Shown: piece by piece, positions 1 to 8,680 of the stretch
How the letters are laid out: each line of letters begins with the position of its first letter
Position numbering within the stretch: the stretch's first letter is position 1
Assembly (NCBI GenBank): GCA_020634455.1
Contig: JACKBQ010000001.1
Span: 4,030,001 to 4,094,000, forward strand
Length of the DNA: 64,000 bases
From: Ardenticatenaceae bacterium
Lineage (GTDB): Bacteria > Chloroflexota > Anaerolineae > Promineifilales > Promineifilaceae
Reading direction: 5' to 3'
The notes under the pieces: generated by a model
Told to the model about the DNA's origin: nothing
The model's database searches: none
The model's input: only the letters and a program-made list of their open reading frames with translations
Translations under genes and position numbers: made by a program

Positions 1-3
1 GAT

Positions 4-366
4 TTACCTGAACACCATCTTCCTGAAATTCAAAGATAATGAAACAATCGCCAAAGTTTGAAGCCCAAACGGCAACATTTTTAAACATGAAATTTCATAT
101 GTGCCTGTGTAGTTATGATTGGGGTCAATGGTTTCGATTGGTTCAATCGTGGGTGTAGAATCATTTATTGCTTCAACGATTCGCGTTACCTCAACAGTTG
201 TAATCTTTTGAATCTCTCGTGTAACTATTCTTGTAACAGGAACTTCAACTTGTTCGATAATGGCCGTTGTCTGCCCGTTTGATGATTGATTTGTACAGGC
301 TGGCAAGGTGACAAATAAAAACAACAATGCCAAAAATACGAAATTGCCTGCAAGTTTGGAAACCAT
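4..366 (-). CDS. Small lipoprotein with Val-Thr-Arg-rich stalk
   Basis: This 120-aa protein of unknown function begins with a hydrophobic signal segment (residues about 8-22) ending in the lipobox LPAC, so it is probably lipidated on Cys and anchored outside the membrane. After the Cys comes a Ser/Asn/Gln-rich stretch and then a repetitive VxVTRIV/EVTRIV segment (about residues 42-66), a pattern often seen after lipoboxes in Chloroflexota extracellular proteins. A longer open frame runs upstream to 747, but it overlaps the membrane protein gene in another frame; the ATG at 366 places the signal peptide at the N terminus. It is the last gene of a minus-strand run and lies 12 bp after its neighbour. 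The stop codon is at 4-6. Confidence 0.65.
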   Translation of the reverse strand: MVSKLAGNFVFLALLFLFVTLPACTNQSSNGQTTAIIEQVEVPVTRIVTREIQKITTVEVTRIVEAINDSTPTIEPIETIDPNHNYTGTYEISCLKMLPFGLQTLAIVSLSLNFRKMVFR

Positions 367-377
367 AAAACTTGCTC

Positions 378-1433
378 CTAGCTCTGTAAACTCTGTGGCT
401 CTAAACTTGCTTCCGCCTTGTTCAGTCGCTCCAGGCGGCGCAAGGCAAAGAAGCCGAGGATAAACGGCAGCCAGAAGGTGAAGCCTCGGTACGCCAGTGT
501 AATCGTCGCTGCGCTCTCGTCGGCAATGCCTAGCGAGGTCATGACCAAAATAAGAATGCCTTCCACAAAGCCTAAGCCGCCCGGCGTGGGGGAAATGAGG
601 AAGAAGAGGATGCCGATGCTGTAGGTGGCCACCAGTACGCCCAAATTCATCTGAACGCCAAAGGCCAGGGCCACGAAGAACAAAATGAGCAGGTTGAGCA
701 GTTCGTTGAACAAGGCAATGGCAAACGGCCGTAACGCCGGACCCCACCCCGCATGACGCAGCAAATAAATCGTGTGGCCCAGTTCATCGGCCAGGGCATC
801 CGTTTGGGCAACAGTAAGGGGAACAGGGCGCTTAAGCCAGGCGGCAATACGTGCTGTCAGCCGCGTAACCCGGTGCAAAAGGGCGCTCAACCAATCAGGT
901 GCCAGCCAGGCCAGCGCCAGAATTGCCACCAACAGCCCCGTAAAGCCAATCAGGATGATTGATTCCGCCACTTCAAACCATTGCAAATCGTGTACCAAAA
1001 ACAGGTGCAGCAGGCCAATGAGCAGCACCAGGGCAAACGAGCTGTACCACACAATCAGGTAAATGAGATTGGCCACCAGCACGGTGCCAACGGCCAGATT
1101 GCGCCGTCGCGCATCCTGAATAAACGGCACTGCTCCGGACAGCCCGCCGCTGGGTGCAGCCACGCTCATAAAGCGAGAAACCAGAAAAATAGCAGATAGC
1201 TTTTTCCGCTCAGGGGGGAGGTTCAAAATGTTGTAAATGCTACTGTAGAGGCGACCCTGATTTTGCACGATCAGGGCGAATAGAACAATGACAAACAGCA
1301 GATAATACCAGATGCCATTCCGTAAAACGGCGACAATATCCACTAATTGGCCTCGGTTGAGGTAAACAAAGCGAATAAACAGGATGGCCAATCCAGCGTA
1401 TAGCAGATGGCGCAGCGAAAGTTTTACTTTCAC
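378..1433 (-). CDS. Lysylphosphatidylglycerol synthase TM-like (flippase-like) membrane protein
   Basis: This 351-aa polytopic inner-membrane protein has about eight hydrophobic helices. It resembles the UPF0104/LPG_synthase_TM family, the flippase-like half of MprF that also occurs alone. Family-like landmarks are the SxAAPSGGLSG stretch near residue 92 and the SPTPGGLGFVEG stretch near residue 281, a conserved Gly-rich re-entrant-looking motif. No lysyltransferase domain is present, so lipid aminoacylation should not be assumed; transport or flipping of an unidentified lipid is an inference. The start is GTG at 1433, preceded at good spacing by GGGAG. It lies 18 bp downstream of msrA and is probably co-transcribed with it. 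Confidence 0.8.
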   Translation of the reverse strand: MKVKLSLRHLLYAGLAILFIRFVYLNRGQLVDIVAVLRNGIWYYLLFVIVLFALIVQNQGRLYSSIYNILNLPPERKKLSAIFLVSRFMSVAAPSGGLSGAVPFIQDARRRNLAVGTVLVANLIYLIVWYSSFALVLLIGLLHLFLVHDLQWFEVAESIILIGFTGLLVAILALAWLAPDWLSALLHRVTRLTARIAAWLKRPVPLTVAQTDALADELGHTIYLLRHAGWGPALRPFAIALFNELLNLLILFFVALAFGVQMNLGVLVATYSIGILFFLISPTPGGLGFVEGILILVMTSLGIADESAATITLAYRGFTFWLPFILGFFALRRLERLNKAEASLEPQSLQS

Positions 1434-1451
1434 AACTTCTCCCAGGCAAAA

Positions 1452-2000
1452 TTACTTTTGCAGATGGTTAAACTTTTGTTGGAATTTAGCTACTTTGGGC
1501 GCGACTACGACGCGGCAGTAGCCTTGCCCTGGATTGTTGGCGTAGTAATTTTGATGGTACTCCTCCGCCACGAAAAATTGGCCAATCGGCTCTACTTCTG
1601 TCACGATCGGCTTGTCCCAGATGTTGGCGGCGTTAAGTTCATTGATGAGGGATACGGCCGTTTCCCTTTGCCCCTCACTGTGATAAAAAATCGCCGACCG
1701 ATACTGCGTCCCCACATCAGCCCCCTGCCGATTGAGACTAGTTGGGTCGTGGATAGTGAAAAAAACCGATAACAGCTCTTCCAGCGAGACTTCCACTGGG
1801 TTAAACTTTATCTGCACGACCTCTGCATGGCCTGTCACTTCAGCGCACACCTGGCGGTAGGTAGGGTTCGCCATGTGGCCGCCCGCATAACCAGACAGCA
1901 CATCCGTCACGCCGCGCATTTCATCAAAAACTGCTTCCAAACACCAAAAACAACCACCACCCAACGTGATGGTCTCTTCCCGATTTTCATTTGTAGCCAT
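1452..2000 (-). CDS. msrA: Peptide methionine (S)-S-oxide reductase MsrA
   Basis: MsrA reduces methionine-S-sulfoxide in proteins and free methionine, repairing oxidative damage in the cytosol. The 182-aa protein carries the catalytic GCFWCLEAVF motif near the N terminus, followed by the family stretches GYAGG, VCAEVTGHAE, FFTIHDPTSLNRQGADVGTQYRS and a YHQNYY region. A later Cys (GQGYC) probably acts as the resolving residue. The open frame reaches 2027, but the ATG at 2000 is preferred because AGGAAGG lies just upstream and the longer version adds nine unconserved residues. It sits between pyrG and the flippase-like gene on the same strand. Confidence 0.95.
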   Translation of the reverse strand: MATNENREETITLGGGCFWCLEAVFDEMRGVTDVLSGYAGGHMANPTYRQVCAEVTGHAEVVQIKFNPVEVSLEELLSVFFTIHDPTSLNRQGADVGTQYRSAIFYHSEGQRETAVSLINELNAANIWDKPIVTEVEPIGQFFVAEEYHQNYYANNPGQGYCRVVVAPKVAKFQQKFNHLQK

Positions 2001-2081
2001 TGGAACCTTCCTTCCCAGATGGATCAATCGTCCTCTTAGAAGGAATTGTAACTGAGGAATGGGGTAATTGAAACTCTTAAA

Positions 2082-3737
2082 TCACCCAATTACCTCTTCC
2101 ACAACGGCCGTACCATTGACTGCCACCACTTCACCTTCTTGCCGGGAAACGGCCGCAGCCAAAAAAGCAGCAAACAGCGGGTGCGGGCGGTTGGGCCGAC
2201 TTTTAAATTCCGGGTGGAACTGGCTTCCCAGCATAAACGGATGCTCTTCGAGTTCAGCGATTTCTACGAGACGGCCGTCTGGCGATAACCCGCTAAACAC
2301 CATCCCCGCCGCTTCCAATTTGGTTCGGTAACTGTTGTTAAACTCCCAGCGGTGCCGGTGACGCTCCTGCACTTGTTCAGCAGCGTAAGCCGCCGCCGCT
2401 TTGCTGCCTGGCATCAAAGTGCAAGGATACGATCCCAACCGCATCGTGCCCCCCATATCCTCTAACGCGTGTTGGTCAGGCATCAAACTAATAACCGGAT
2501 GCTCCGTCTGGCTATCGAACTCTGTACTGTTTGGCTCATCACTTTGTAACACGTAGCGGGCAAACTCAATACACATCACCTGCATTCCCAAACACAGCCC
2601 CAGATACGGAACCTTGTTTTCACGCGCCCACCGTGCGGCCAAAATTTTTCCTTCAATGCCCCGTTCGCCAAAGCCGCCTGGAACCACAATGCCGTTCAGC
2701 CCTTCAAACAGCTCCCAACCTTTGCCCTTCTCCAGATCACCAGAATGAATCCATTCCACTTCTACGTCCCGGTTATGGCTGATGCCCGCATGGTACAACG
2801 CCTCACGCACGCTCATGTACGCATCGTGCAGCTCCACATATTTGCCCACAATGCCAATCCGAATTTTGGTTTTGGAATTGCGAATGGTGGCGATCATTTG
2901 CTCCCATTCAGTTAAATCTGGTTTTTGCTTCTCTTTTAGTTTTAGCCGATGGATCACATAATCACCCAGGCCCGTTTCTTCTAGCAACAGAGGAATGTTG
3001 TACAAAATATCGCTGGTAACCGCAGGGATAACGGCCCGTTTACGCACATCACAGAACAACGCAATTTTTTTGATATGCTCTTTGGGGATGTCATGGTCGG
3101 CGCGGGCAATGATCACATCTGGGTGGATACCAATACCGCGCAGTTCGCGGACACTGTGCTGGGTGGGTTTGGTTTTTAGTTCCTGGCTAGCCCCGATGTA
3201 GGGCAAGAAAGTTACGTGGACGTACAGCGTGTTTTTGCGTCCTACGTCGGAGCGCATCTGGCGCAGCGCTTCCATGAACGGCAAGCTCTCAATGTCACCC
3301 ACGGTGCCGCCGACCTCTACTAGCACCACATCAGCCTGGCTTTGCTCGGCCACCAGGCGAATATTGCGCTTGATCTCGTTGGTGATGTGGGGGATTACCT
3401 GGATGGTGCCACCCAGGTAGTCGCCGCGCCGCTCGCGAGCAATGACCTCGGCGTAGACGCGCCCGGTGGTCACGTTGGATGCTTGACTGGCGTTGATGTC
3501 TATAAATCGCTCATAATGCCCCAGGTCCAGGTCAGTTTCTGCGCCGTCTTCAGTAACAAAAACCTCGCCATGTTGGTAAGGGGACATAGTGCCAGGGTCT
3601 ACGTTGATGTATGGGTCTAGCTTTTGCACGGCTACAGAAAGCCCTCTGGCTTTAAGCAGTCGTCCCAGGGCGGCGGCGGTAACGCCTTTGCCAACTGAGC
3701 TAACAACACCACCAGTAAAAAAGATATATTTTGTCAT
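2082..3737 (-). CDS. pyrG: CTP synthase
   Basis: CTP synthase makes CTP from UTP, ATP and glutamine, the last step of pyrimidine nucleotide synthesis. The 551-aa protein has the usual two-domain layout. The N-terminal synthetase domain begins TKYIFFTGGVVSSVGKG (P-loop-like) and contains LDPYINVDPGTMSP and EVGGTVGDIES. The C-terminal class I glutamine amidotransferase domain has the oxyanion motif PGGFG, the nucleophile elbow LGLCLGMQ with Cys, and a C-terminal HPE. Length and motifs match the family. It starts with ATG at 3737. A perfect 15-bp inverted repeat lies 20 bp upstream (see 3758-3790), a likely control element. msrA follows after 81 bp. Confidence 0.98.
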   Translation of the reverse strand: MTKYIFFTGGVVSSVGKGVTAAALGRLLKARGLSVAVQKLDPYINVDPGTMSPYQHGEVFVTEDGAETDLDLGHYERFIDINASQASNVTTGRVYAEVIARERRGDYLGGTIQVIPHITNEIKRNIRLVAEQSQADVVLVEVGGTVGDIESLPFMEALRQMRSDVGRKNTLYVHVTFLPYIGASQELKTKPTQHSVRELRGIGIHPDVIIARADHDIPKEHIKKIALFCDVRKRAVIPAVTSDILYNIPLLLEETGLGDYVIHRLKLKEKQKPDLTEWEQMIATIRNSKTKIRIGIVGKYVELHDAYMSVREALYHAGISHNRDVEVEWIHSGDLEKGKGWELFEGLNGIVVPGGFGERGIEGKILAARWARENKVPYLGLCLGMQVMCIEFARYVLQSDEPNSTEFDSQTEHPVISLMPDQHALEDMGGTMRLGSYPCTLMPGSKAAAAYAAEQVQERHRHRWEFNNSYRTKLEAAGMVFSGLSPDGRLVEIAELEEHPFMLGSQFHPEFKSRPNRPHPLFAAFLAAAVSRQEGEVVAVNGTAVVEEVIG

Positions 3738-3757
3738 TGTTCTGCCTCATCTTAGGG

Positions 3758-3790
3758 AGAAGTTCAACTTTTACAAAAAGTTGAACTTCT
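3758..3790. promoter_or_regulatory. Perfect 15-bp inverted repeat in the pyrG leader or promoter
   Basis: Positions 3758-3772 (AGAAGTTCAACTTTT) and 3776-3790 are exact reverse complements separated by ACA. The repeat ends 20 bp before the pyrG start codon. It is AT-rich and lacks a T-run after the stem on the pyrG strand, so it looks more like an operator or leader hairpin than a terminator. No family match is recognised. Confidence 0.6.
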
Positions 3791-3803
3791 AGTGCGTTCG
3801 CTG

Positions 3804-3860
3804 CCAAAAAAAAGAGGTGGGGCATGTCATCTTGGGTGACATGCCCCACCTTAATTTTTT
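3804..3860. terminator. Bidirectional intrinsic terminator between Roadblock gene and pyrG
   Basis: A perfect 15-bp stem (3815-3829 with 3837-3851, GC-rich, loop TCTTGGG) is flanked by an A-run at 3806-3813 and a T-run at 3855-3860, so it can stop transcription from either side. It serves the minus-strand Roadblock gene ending at 3921. Confidence 0.85.
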
Positions 3861-3920
3861 ACTACCGTTCTTTAGTGCGACGGTTGGGGTCGCTTGAACG
3901 TTTTGCGTTTCATAGAACCA

Positions 3921-4289
3921 TTAGAGGAGACGCTCCAAATCTTCAGCGGCGCGTCCCATATCCAGGAAAATAAGCCCCAGTTTGGCTTGTGCTCTGGCCA
4001 ATACCGTCAGTACGGCGTCTTCCCCAATAGCACGCAGCACAATGATACCGTCTGTACCGCGAATGTGTACCTGTTCTAGACGGCCGCGTTGCAGTTCTGA
4101 GGCAATACGATCACCGAGGGACAGCATGGCCGCAGACATGGCGGAGATGCGATCCTCATCCACACCGGCAGGCAGCGATGATGCCATGATTAGGCCGTCT
4201 ACACTTACAACGGCTGATGCTTCAATATCTGGCGTACCTGCCTGCAAATCTTTCAAGCGGTCAACCATCATCTCTGTACGGGATCTCAT
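3921..4289 (-). CDS. Roadblock/LC7 domain protein
   Basis: This 122-aa single-domain protein fits the Roadblock/LC7 (MglB-like) family. After an N-terminal helix it has the strand-helix core SAVVSVDGLIMASSLP, the long helix DRISAMSAAMLSLGDRIA, and the strands VHIRGTDGIIVLRAIG and AVLTVLA. In bacteria such proteins bind or regulate small Ras-like GTPases (MglA-type) or act as scaffolds. No MglA-type GTPase gene lies nearby, so its partner is unknown. ATG at 4289 is preceded by AAGGAGAG. The gene is monocistronic between a 267-bp upstream gap and the terminator at 3804-3860. Confidence 0.85.
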   Translation of the reverse strand: MRSRTEMMVDRLKDLQAGTPDIEASAVVSVDGLIMASSLPAGVDEDRISAMSAAMLSLGDRIASELQRGRLEQVHIRGTDGIIVLRAIGEDAVLTVLARAQAKLGLIFLDMGRAAEDLERLL

Positions 4290-4514
4290 CCAGACTCTCC
4301 TTACACGTTGGTATTTGGGGAACTATGTTCTCTTAGCACTTTTTTGGCCGTGGCTTTTTGCAAAAACAGCAGCAAATGTAGTCTGGTTTGCTTTTATTTT
4401 ATGTAAGCCAAGAACGGCTGGATAATACCATATCGAATTTTGACTGTCAAACCTTGCTGGGCTGGGGAAAAGGGCTGGTTGCAAAAGTTATGTAAATCGT
4501 TTTTAGCTGATAGA

Positions 4515-4558
4515 AACGGCCGTTTCTACCGCAAAATGGGGGGTGTAGAACGGCCGTT
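4515..4558. terminator. Hairpin formed by two facing ACGGCCGT palindromes at the end of the DUF4129 gene
   Basis: Two copies of the palindrome (4516-4523 and 4550-4557), each extended by complementary bases (CTAC/GTAG), can pair over about 14 bp with one bulge and a 15-nt loop. The second copy overlaps the stop codon of the minus-strand gene ending at 4557. Downstream on the minus strand there is only a weak T-rich tract, so terminator activity is probable but not certain. Confidence 0.5.
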
Positions 4559-6113
4559 AACCCTCCGTTTTTATTGGGGTTGTGGGGGGTGATTTTTCTA
4601 ACGTTTGCCAGGCCGTTTTGAGCGCCTGGAGTTCCTCTTTTGTTTCTGGCAGTTCGCCATAACGTACCTTGACGTAAGCGGCGGTGATAAGCTGCGTTTC
4701 GGGCTGATGTGCTGGCCATGCCTGGGCCAATGTTTTCAGGAATTCGTAGGGGGTTTCCGTTTCCAGGCGTGGGTAACCGCTGGCTTCGGCGGCGCGGAGC
4801 ATGTTGCGGTAGATGCGGCGGATGGTTACGGCCGTTTGCCAGCCACGCCACAAGCCCAACCGACCCAAAAATTTCTGCAACAAATTGCCTGCTTCATCTT
4901 CATCCAGCGTGCGGTTGGGTAAACGGCCGCTGACCCGCGTGGTGAAAGCAGTTTCCCGGTACAGCCGCGTAACCAGCAGGGCTACCAATAAAATCAGGGC
5001 AATGACCAGCAGCACAATGATAATTTGCCCATTTCGGCTAATTTGCACGGTGAGCTGCTCAATTCCTTCAAAATTGATGGGGGCTTCAGGGCCAAATTGC
5101 GCATCTTCAGGCAGCAGGGGGACGCGCCGATTGATGAAAAATTTACCGATGAGTTTGCCCAAATAATTCCACCAGGCAATCATATCTGGTCCAACAGCCT
5201 GCCAAATCCTGGCCAGGAGTTGGCTAAACCAATCAATCAGAGCAAACACGGGCACAAGCAGATACAAAAAGGTGGTGAGGGCTACCGAACCGGTCAGGCG
5301 CAGCCCATGCCAAACGGGAGCCAACCAGCCTATCATTCCCTCGGCTGCTTCGCCGCTGATGATGGCTGCGGCCGTTCCCGCTATAAAAATGGTGAGGAGG
5401 CTGGCCAGGAAAACGGCCGTAAACCACCGAGGATGCAAGGCCCGCACCGCGCTCTGCTGATTTTGCTCAATTGCCTGGGCGCGAATAAGCGCCAGACTGG
5501 TAAGCCCTGCCAAAAAGAAGAGCAAAATGTATGGTGTGCTGTCCCACAGCAGCCGCGTGTTGGCCAGCCAAATGACCAGAGGTGCCAGCATCAGCCCGCC
5601 AATTCGTAGCCGCAGCCCGGCACGCTCTACGCTGTACGGCCGTTGCCCCAATTGCAACCCTCGCACCCAAACCAGAATTAACAAGAGGAGCACAATCACG
5701 TCTCGCAGCCACAGATTATTGCCGGGTTGGTTTACGGCCGTAAAAATGTCCCCCAGCCAGCCAAAACCAAAAATCGAACGGCCAGCATGGAACAACGTTG
5801 GCAGCGTGAACACGATAACCAGCAGCAGTGCCACCGCCATCACCGCCTGTTGGTGCTGCGCAGGCAAGGCAATGGCGCTCATCAGCCGGGTAAGGTTGAA
5901 GGCAACCAGCATCAGCATGAGCAGCCAGAACAGTACCAGCCCCGGCTGCCAGTACCGCGCCCAACCCATCACTGCCAGGGCAAACGGGGTTAGCAGGGCC
6001 ACATCCGCCAACGCCCAGCTGAGATAAAGAATCTCATGCTGTACGTGACCCCAAATTTGCAAGAGGGTTTGGGCGCGGGGGGAAAGTGTTTGGTGATCAA
6101 TCGTTAGGCGCAT
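4557..6113 (-). CDS. DUF4129 domain multi-pass membrane protein
   Basis: This 518-aa protein has about ten hydrophobic segments between residues 30 and 390, then a soluble C-terminal domain of about 110 residues resembling DUF4129 (IRRIYRNML, then a region with TPYEFL and AAYVKVRYGE). Such proteins typically sit next to MoxR and DUF58 genes, as here, in a chaperone-like or transglutaminase-associated envelope system whose exact function is not settled. The MoxR-DUF58-DUF4129 order on one strand (8650 to 4557) supports co-transcription. A transglutaminase-like domain, often fused to DUF4129, is absent. The hairpin at 4515-4558 overlaps the stop codon. Confidence 0.75.
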   Translation of the reverse strand: MRLTIDHQTLSPRAQTLLQIWGHVQHEILYLSWALADVALLTPFALAVMGWARYWQPGLVLFWLLMLMLVAFNLTRLMSAIALPAQHQQAVMAVALLLVIVFTLPTLFHAGRSIFGFGWLGDIFTAVNQPGNNLWLRDVIVLLLLILVWVRGLQLGQRPYSVERAGLRLRIGGLMLAPLVIWLANTRLLWDSTPYILLFFLAGLTSLALIRAQAIEQNQQSAVRALHPRWFTAVFLASLLTIFIAGTAAAIISGEAAEGMIGWLAPVWHGLRLTGSVALTTFLYLLVPVFALIDWFSQLLARIWQAVGPDMIAWWNYLGKLIGKFFINRRVPLLPEDAQFGPEAPINFEGIEQLTVQISRNGQIIIVLLVIALILLVALLVTRLYRETAFTTRVSGRLPNRTLDEDEAGNLLQKFLGRLGLWRGWQTAVTIRRIYRNMLRAAEASGYPRLETETPYEFLKTLAQAWPAHQPETQLITAAYVKVRYGELPETKEELQALKTAWQTLEKSPPTTPIKTEG

Positions 6114-6118
6114 AGTTT

Positions 6119-6215
6119 AAGTGTGCGAGTTGGCGAGTATGCAAGTTTGCAGGTGTGCGAGTAGGCAAGTGAAAAATAACCGTTAACCATTAACAATTTA
6201 CCATTTACCATTAAC
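6119..6215. repeat. Dispersed repeats: GTGCGAGT/GGCAAGT cluster and ACCATTAAC cluster
   Basis: The gap between the DUF4129 and DUF58 genes holds short degenerate direct repeats (GTGCGAGT, GGC[GA]AGT, 6121-6170) followed by TTAACCATTAACAATTTACCATTTACCATTAAC (two halves, 6182-6214). Both are low-complexity dispersed sequence types. The second extends into the 3' end of the DUF58 gene and encodes its last residues (EQVNGKW). Confidence 0.6.
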
Positions 6216-7646
6216 TTGCTCATTCCCCATTTCATGCACCATGCCCAACGCTGCTTCTGTGGCGCTGTTTTCTTTTTGGAAGGCGGCTACGGAGGCGGGG
6301 ATGTGGTAACTGAGGATGTTGCCCAGCCCTTTGGGTGGCGGTTCTTCTGCCAGGGAGATGAGCACAACGCGGCGGCCCGCCTCTTTGAGCCGGACGAGGG
6401 CGACCATGATTTCCTCGGTGACAACGGCCGTTACCAACACAATGGTGCTGGCCCAGGGCAGCGATGGGCTGGTGCGCAGCATCATTTTCTCGATGGAGGC
6501 GGTGGCAAACTCCGTGACAGCGGCCAACGCTTGCAAAATGTGGGCCAACTGCTCTGGTGAGCGACCCGGCTGTACCCGAATCGGTTGGTCGGCGTTGGGC
6601 ACGGAGCCGTTGGCGTAAATGCCCGCGGCCCACCCTTGCTCCACACCGTAGTTGGCAATCGAGCCAGCCACGCTCACGGCTCTTTCCAGCAGTTCGGGGT
6701 CAAAGCCCATCCAGTGGCGGGGGAAGGTAGCCACGTTGAGAAAAACCGCAATGGTCATGCCAGTGGAGGGATCGTACAGTTTGGTTTGCAGGTTGCCGCG
6801 AACGGCCGTTGCCTTCCAATGCACATCCCGAAAGCGGTCCCCCGGCTGGTAGTCGCGCACGCCCTGCGTTTTGATGGGATCAGTGAACAGGCTGCGCTGC
6901 ACCTTCACTTCGCCAAATGGCTCTTTGGCGGGTAGCCCCAATTCGTCCAGCGGGTAAATTTTTGGGAAGATGATGAGCTGGTCAATGTAATAATGGTCGC
7001 GTTGGCGGGTGAACAGGGTAAAAATGTCGCCCGATTCGTAGGTGACCGGCCCCAATTTGTAGTAGCCGCGCTTGGCAAAACGCAAAGTGTAGGTGCGTTC
7101 GGTTTGCTCACGGCCGTACAAGGAAAAACTGTTTAGCAGGAGGTAACGGCCGTTCATTTCGCTGGTAACCTGGGCCAACGCATCCTCCTCTTCCACCACC
7201 ACAGGCAGCTCATCCCGAAAGTGCAGCCAGGTGAGCGGCAGCAGCTTGTCATTGCCAACAGTAATCGTCATTTCAATAGGTTCGCCCGGAAAGACGCGAT
7301 TGCGATTAAACCGCCGCTCGTAGGTGACACCCAACAGTGACAGGTTTTTCCACACGGCGCTGACCCCCACAATGAGCAGCAACGCCAGACCCAACGCTAC
7401 CATCGCCCCTTGTCGCCCAGCCGTCAGCCCGATGATGAGAAAGATGACGGCTAAGGGCACCCAGGCATCACTAAAAATCGAGTTTTCCCGTTCGCGAATG
7501 ACCAAACCGCGTGCCTGAGCCGTATCTTGGGCACTCACGCCTCGGCCAGTGACGGCCGCATCAATAATGTTGCGGCGGGCCATCATCATTGTCTCGCGCT
7601 GCTTTTCGCGCATGACGAGGTGGATTTGCTCAAAATTTTGGCTCAT
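6198..7646 (-). CDS. DUF58 domain-containing protein
   Basis: The 482-aa protein has two membrane segments around residues 62-100, then a beta-rich region and the DUF58 signature GVRDYQPGDRFRDVHWKATA near residue 260, followed by a von Willebrand-like fold region. DUF58 proteins accompany MoxR ATPases, and the pair is thought to act in folding or activation of envelope proteins or metal insertion; no substrate can be deduced here. ATG at 7646 has GGAG upstream. The gap to the MoxR gene (68 bp) contains a CTCTGTG-type dispersed repeat. The final residues (EQVNGKW) come from a dispersed ACCATTAAC repeat, so the native C terminus may have been altered by the repeat. Confidence 0.88.
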   Translation of the reverse strand: MSQNFEQIHLVMREKQRETMMMARRNIIDAAVTGRGVSAQDTAQARGLVIRERENSIFSDAWVPLAVIFLIIGLTAGRQGAMVALGLALLLIVGVSAVWKNLSLLGVTYERRFNRNRVFPGEPIEMTITVGNDKLLPLTWLHFRDELPVVVEEEDALAQVTSEMNGRYLLLNSFSLYGREQTERTYTLRFAKRGYYKLGPVTYESGDIFTLFTRQRDHYYIDQLIIFPKIYPLDELGLPAKEPFGEVKVQRSLFTDPIKTQGVRDYQPGDRFRDVHWKATAVRGNLQTKLYDPSTGMTIAVFLNVATFPRHWMGFDPELLERAVSVAGSIANYGVEQGWAAGIYANGSVPNADQPIRVQPGRSPEQLAHILQALAAVTEFATASIEKMMLRTSPSLPWASTIVLVTAVVTEEIMVALVRLKEAGRRVVLISLAEEPPPKGLGNILSYHIPASVAAFQKENSATEAALGMVHEMGNEQVNGKW

Positions 7647-7688
7647 TTTTTATCGCTCCACACAGTTTTCTGAGAACCATCTCCTTGT

Positions 7689-7712
7689 CCTCTGTGAACT
7701 CTGTGGCAAAAA
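7689..7712. repeat. CTCTGTG-type dispersed repeat
   Basis: The stretch CCTCTGTGAACTCTGTGGC matches the pattern found at 381-402, 10456-10500 and, inverted, at 11983-12010. It lies between the MoxR and DUF58 genes and touches the last codons of the MoxR gene. Confidence 0.55.
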
Positions 7713-7714
7713 AC

Positions 7715-8650
7715 TCAACTTTCTACAGGTACGGGAACGGTGGCCACAACGTCGCGGATGATGTCTTCTGGCTGGCGGCCGCGAAGGCGGGTTTGCGGGT
7801 TGATGACCAGCCGATGGGTAAGCACGTAGGGAGCCATCGTTTTTACATCGTCGGGGATGACAAACGCGCGTCCTCGAACGGCCGCTAGCGCCTGACAGGT
7901 GCGGTAGAGGGCCATCGTGGCGCGAGGGCTAGCCCCCAGCTCAATGTCCTCGTGGCTGCGAGTGGCGCGGCAAACGTTAACGATGTAGTTTCGCACGGAG
8001 GCTTCGACGCGAACTTGGGTAACGGCCGTTTGCATAGCCAAAATTTCAGCAGGTTCGACCACTTTTTGCAGCGTTTCCAGCGGGTCTGCCTGTTCAAACC
8101 GGAGCAGGATGTTGTTTTCTTCCGCCTCGGAGGGGTAGCCGATGGCGATTTTCATGAGGAAACGGTCGAGCTGGGCTTCGGGCAGCGGGAAGGTGCCTTC
8201 CAGTTCAACCGGATTTTGGGTGGCCATGACGAGAAACGGCCGTTCCAACCGATGCGTGGCAATATCAACCGTCACCTGTCGTTCCTGCATTGCTTCCAGC
8301 AGCGCTGCCTGTGTGCGTGGCGTCGCCCGATTAATCTCATCCGCCAGCAAAATCTGGGCAAAAATCGGGCCGGGACGGAACTCAAATTCCTGCTGCTTCT
8401 GGTTGTAAAAGTAAATGCCCGTCACGTCAGACGGTAGCAAATCGGGGGTGAACTGGACGCGGCGGAAAGTGCAGCCCAGCGAGGCGGCAATCGTTTTGGC
8501 CAGGGTGGTTTTGCCCGTGCCCGGCACATCTTCCAGCAGCAGATGCCCGCCCGTGAGCATGGCAATCAGCGCCAGATCGATAATTTCGTCCTTGCCGACG
8601 ATCACTTTTTGAATGTTTTCGCGCAGCTTTTTGGCGGTTTCAGCAATCAT
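7715..8650 (-). CDS. MoxR-family AAA+ ATPase
   Basis: This 311-aa AAA_3/MoxR-type ATPase has Walker A GTGKTT near residue 48, Walker B LLADEINRA, sensor I region MATQNP, and the family stretch LDRFLMKIAIGYP followed by a C-terminal lid domain. MoxR proteins are chaperone-like ATPases that work with the DUF58 and DUF4129 genes encoded downstream. An open frame reaches 8680, but the ATG at 8650 has AAAGGG upstream and gives the usual MoxR N terminus. It is the first gene of the trio; a dispersed repeat (8681-8762) lies upstream. Confidence 0.93.
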   Translation of the reverse strand: MIAETAKKLRENIQKVIVGKDEIIDLALIAMLTGGHLLLEDVPGTGKTTLAKTIAASLGCTFRRVQFTPDLLPSDVTGIYFYNQKQQEFEFRPGPIFAQILLADEINRATPRTQAALLEAMQERQVTVDIATHRLERPFLVMATQNPVELEGTFPLPEAQLDRFLMKIAIGYPSEAEENNILLRFEQADPLETLQKVVEPAEILAMQTAVTQVRVEASVRNYIVNVCRATRSHEDIELGASPRATMALYRTCQALAAVRGRAFVIPDDVKTMAPYVLTHRLVINPQTRLRGRQPEDIIRDVVATVPVPVES

Positions 8651-8680
8651 GAAAAACCCTTTAAGCAAATCTTTTAACAA

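Noticed and set aside
378..747. Upstream part of the long minus-strand frame that starts at 747 and ends in the lipoprotein
   Set aside because: It overlaps the flippase-like gene in another frame. The signal peptide and lipobox begin only at the ATG at 366.
3758..3790. Intrinsic terminator reading of the pyrG-proximal dyad
   Set aside because: There is no T-run after the stem on either strand, and a much better bidirectional terminator lies 14 bp away. Kept as a regulatory dyad.
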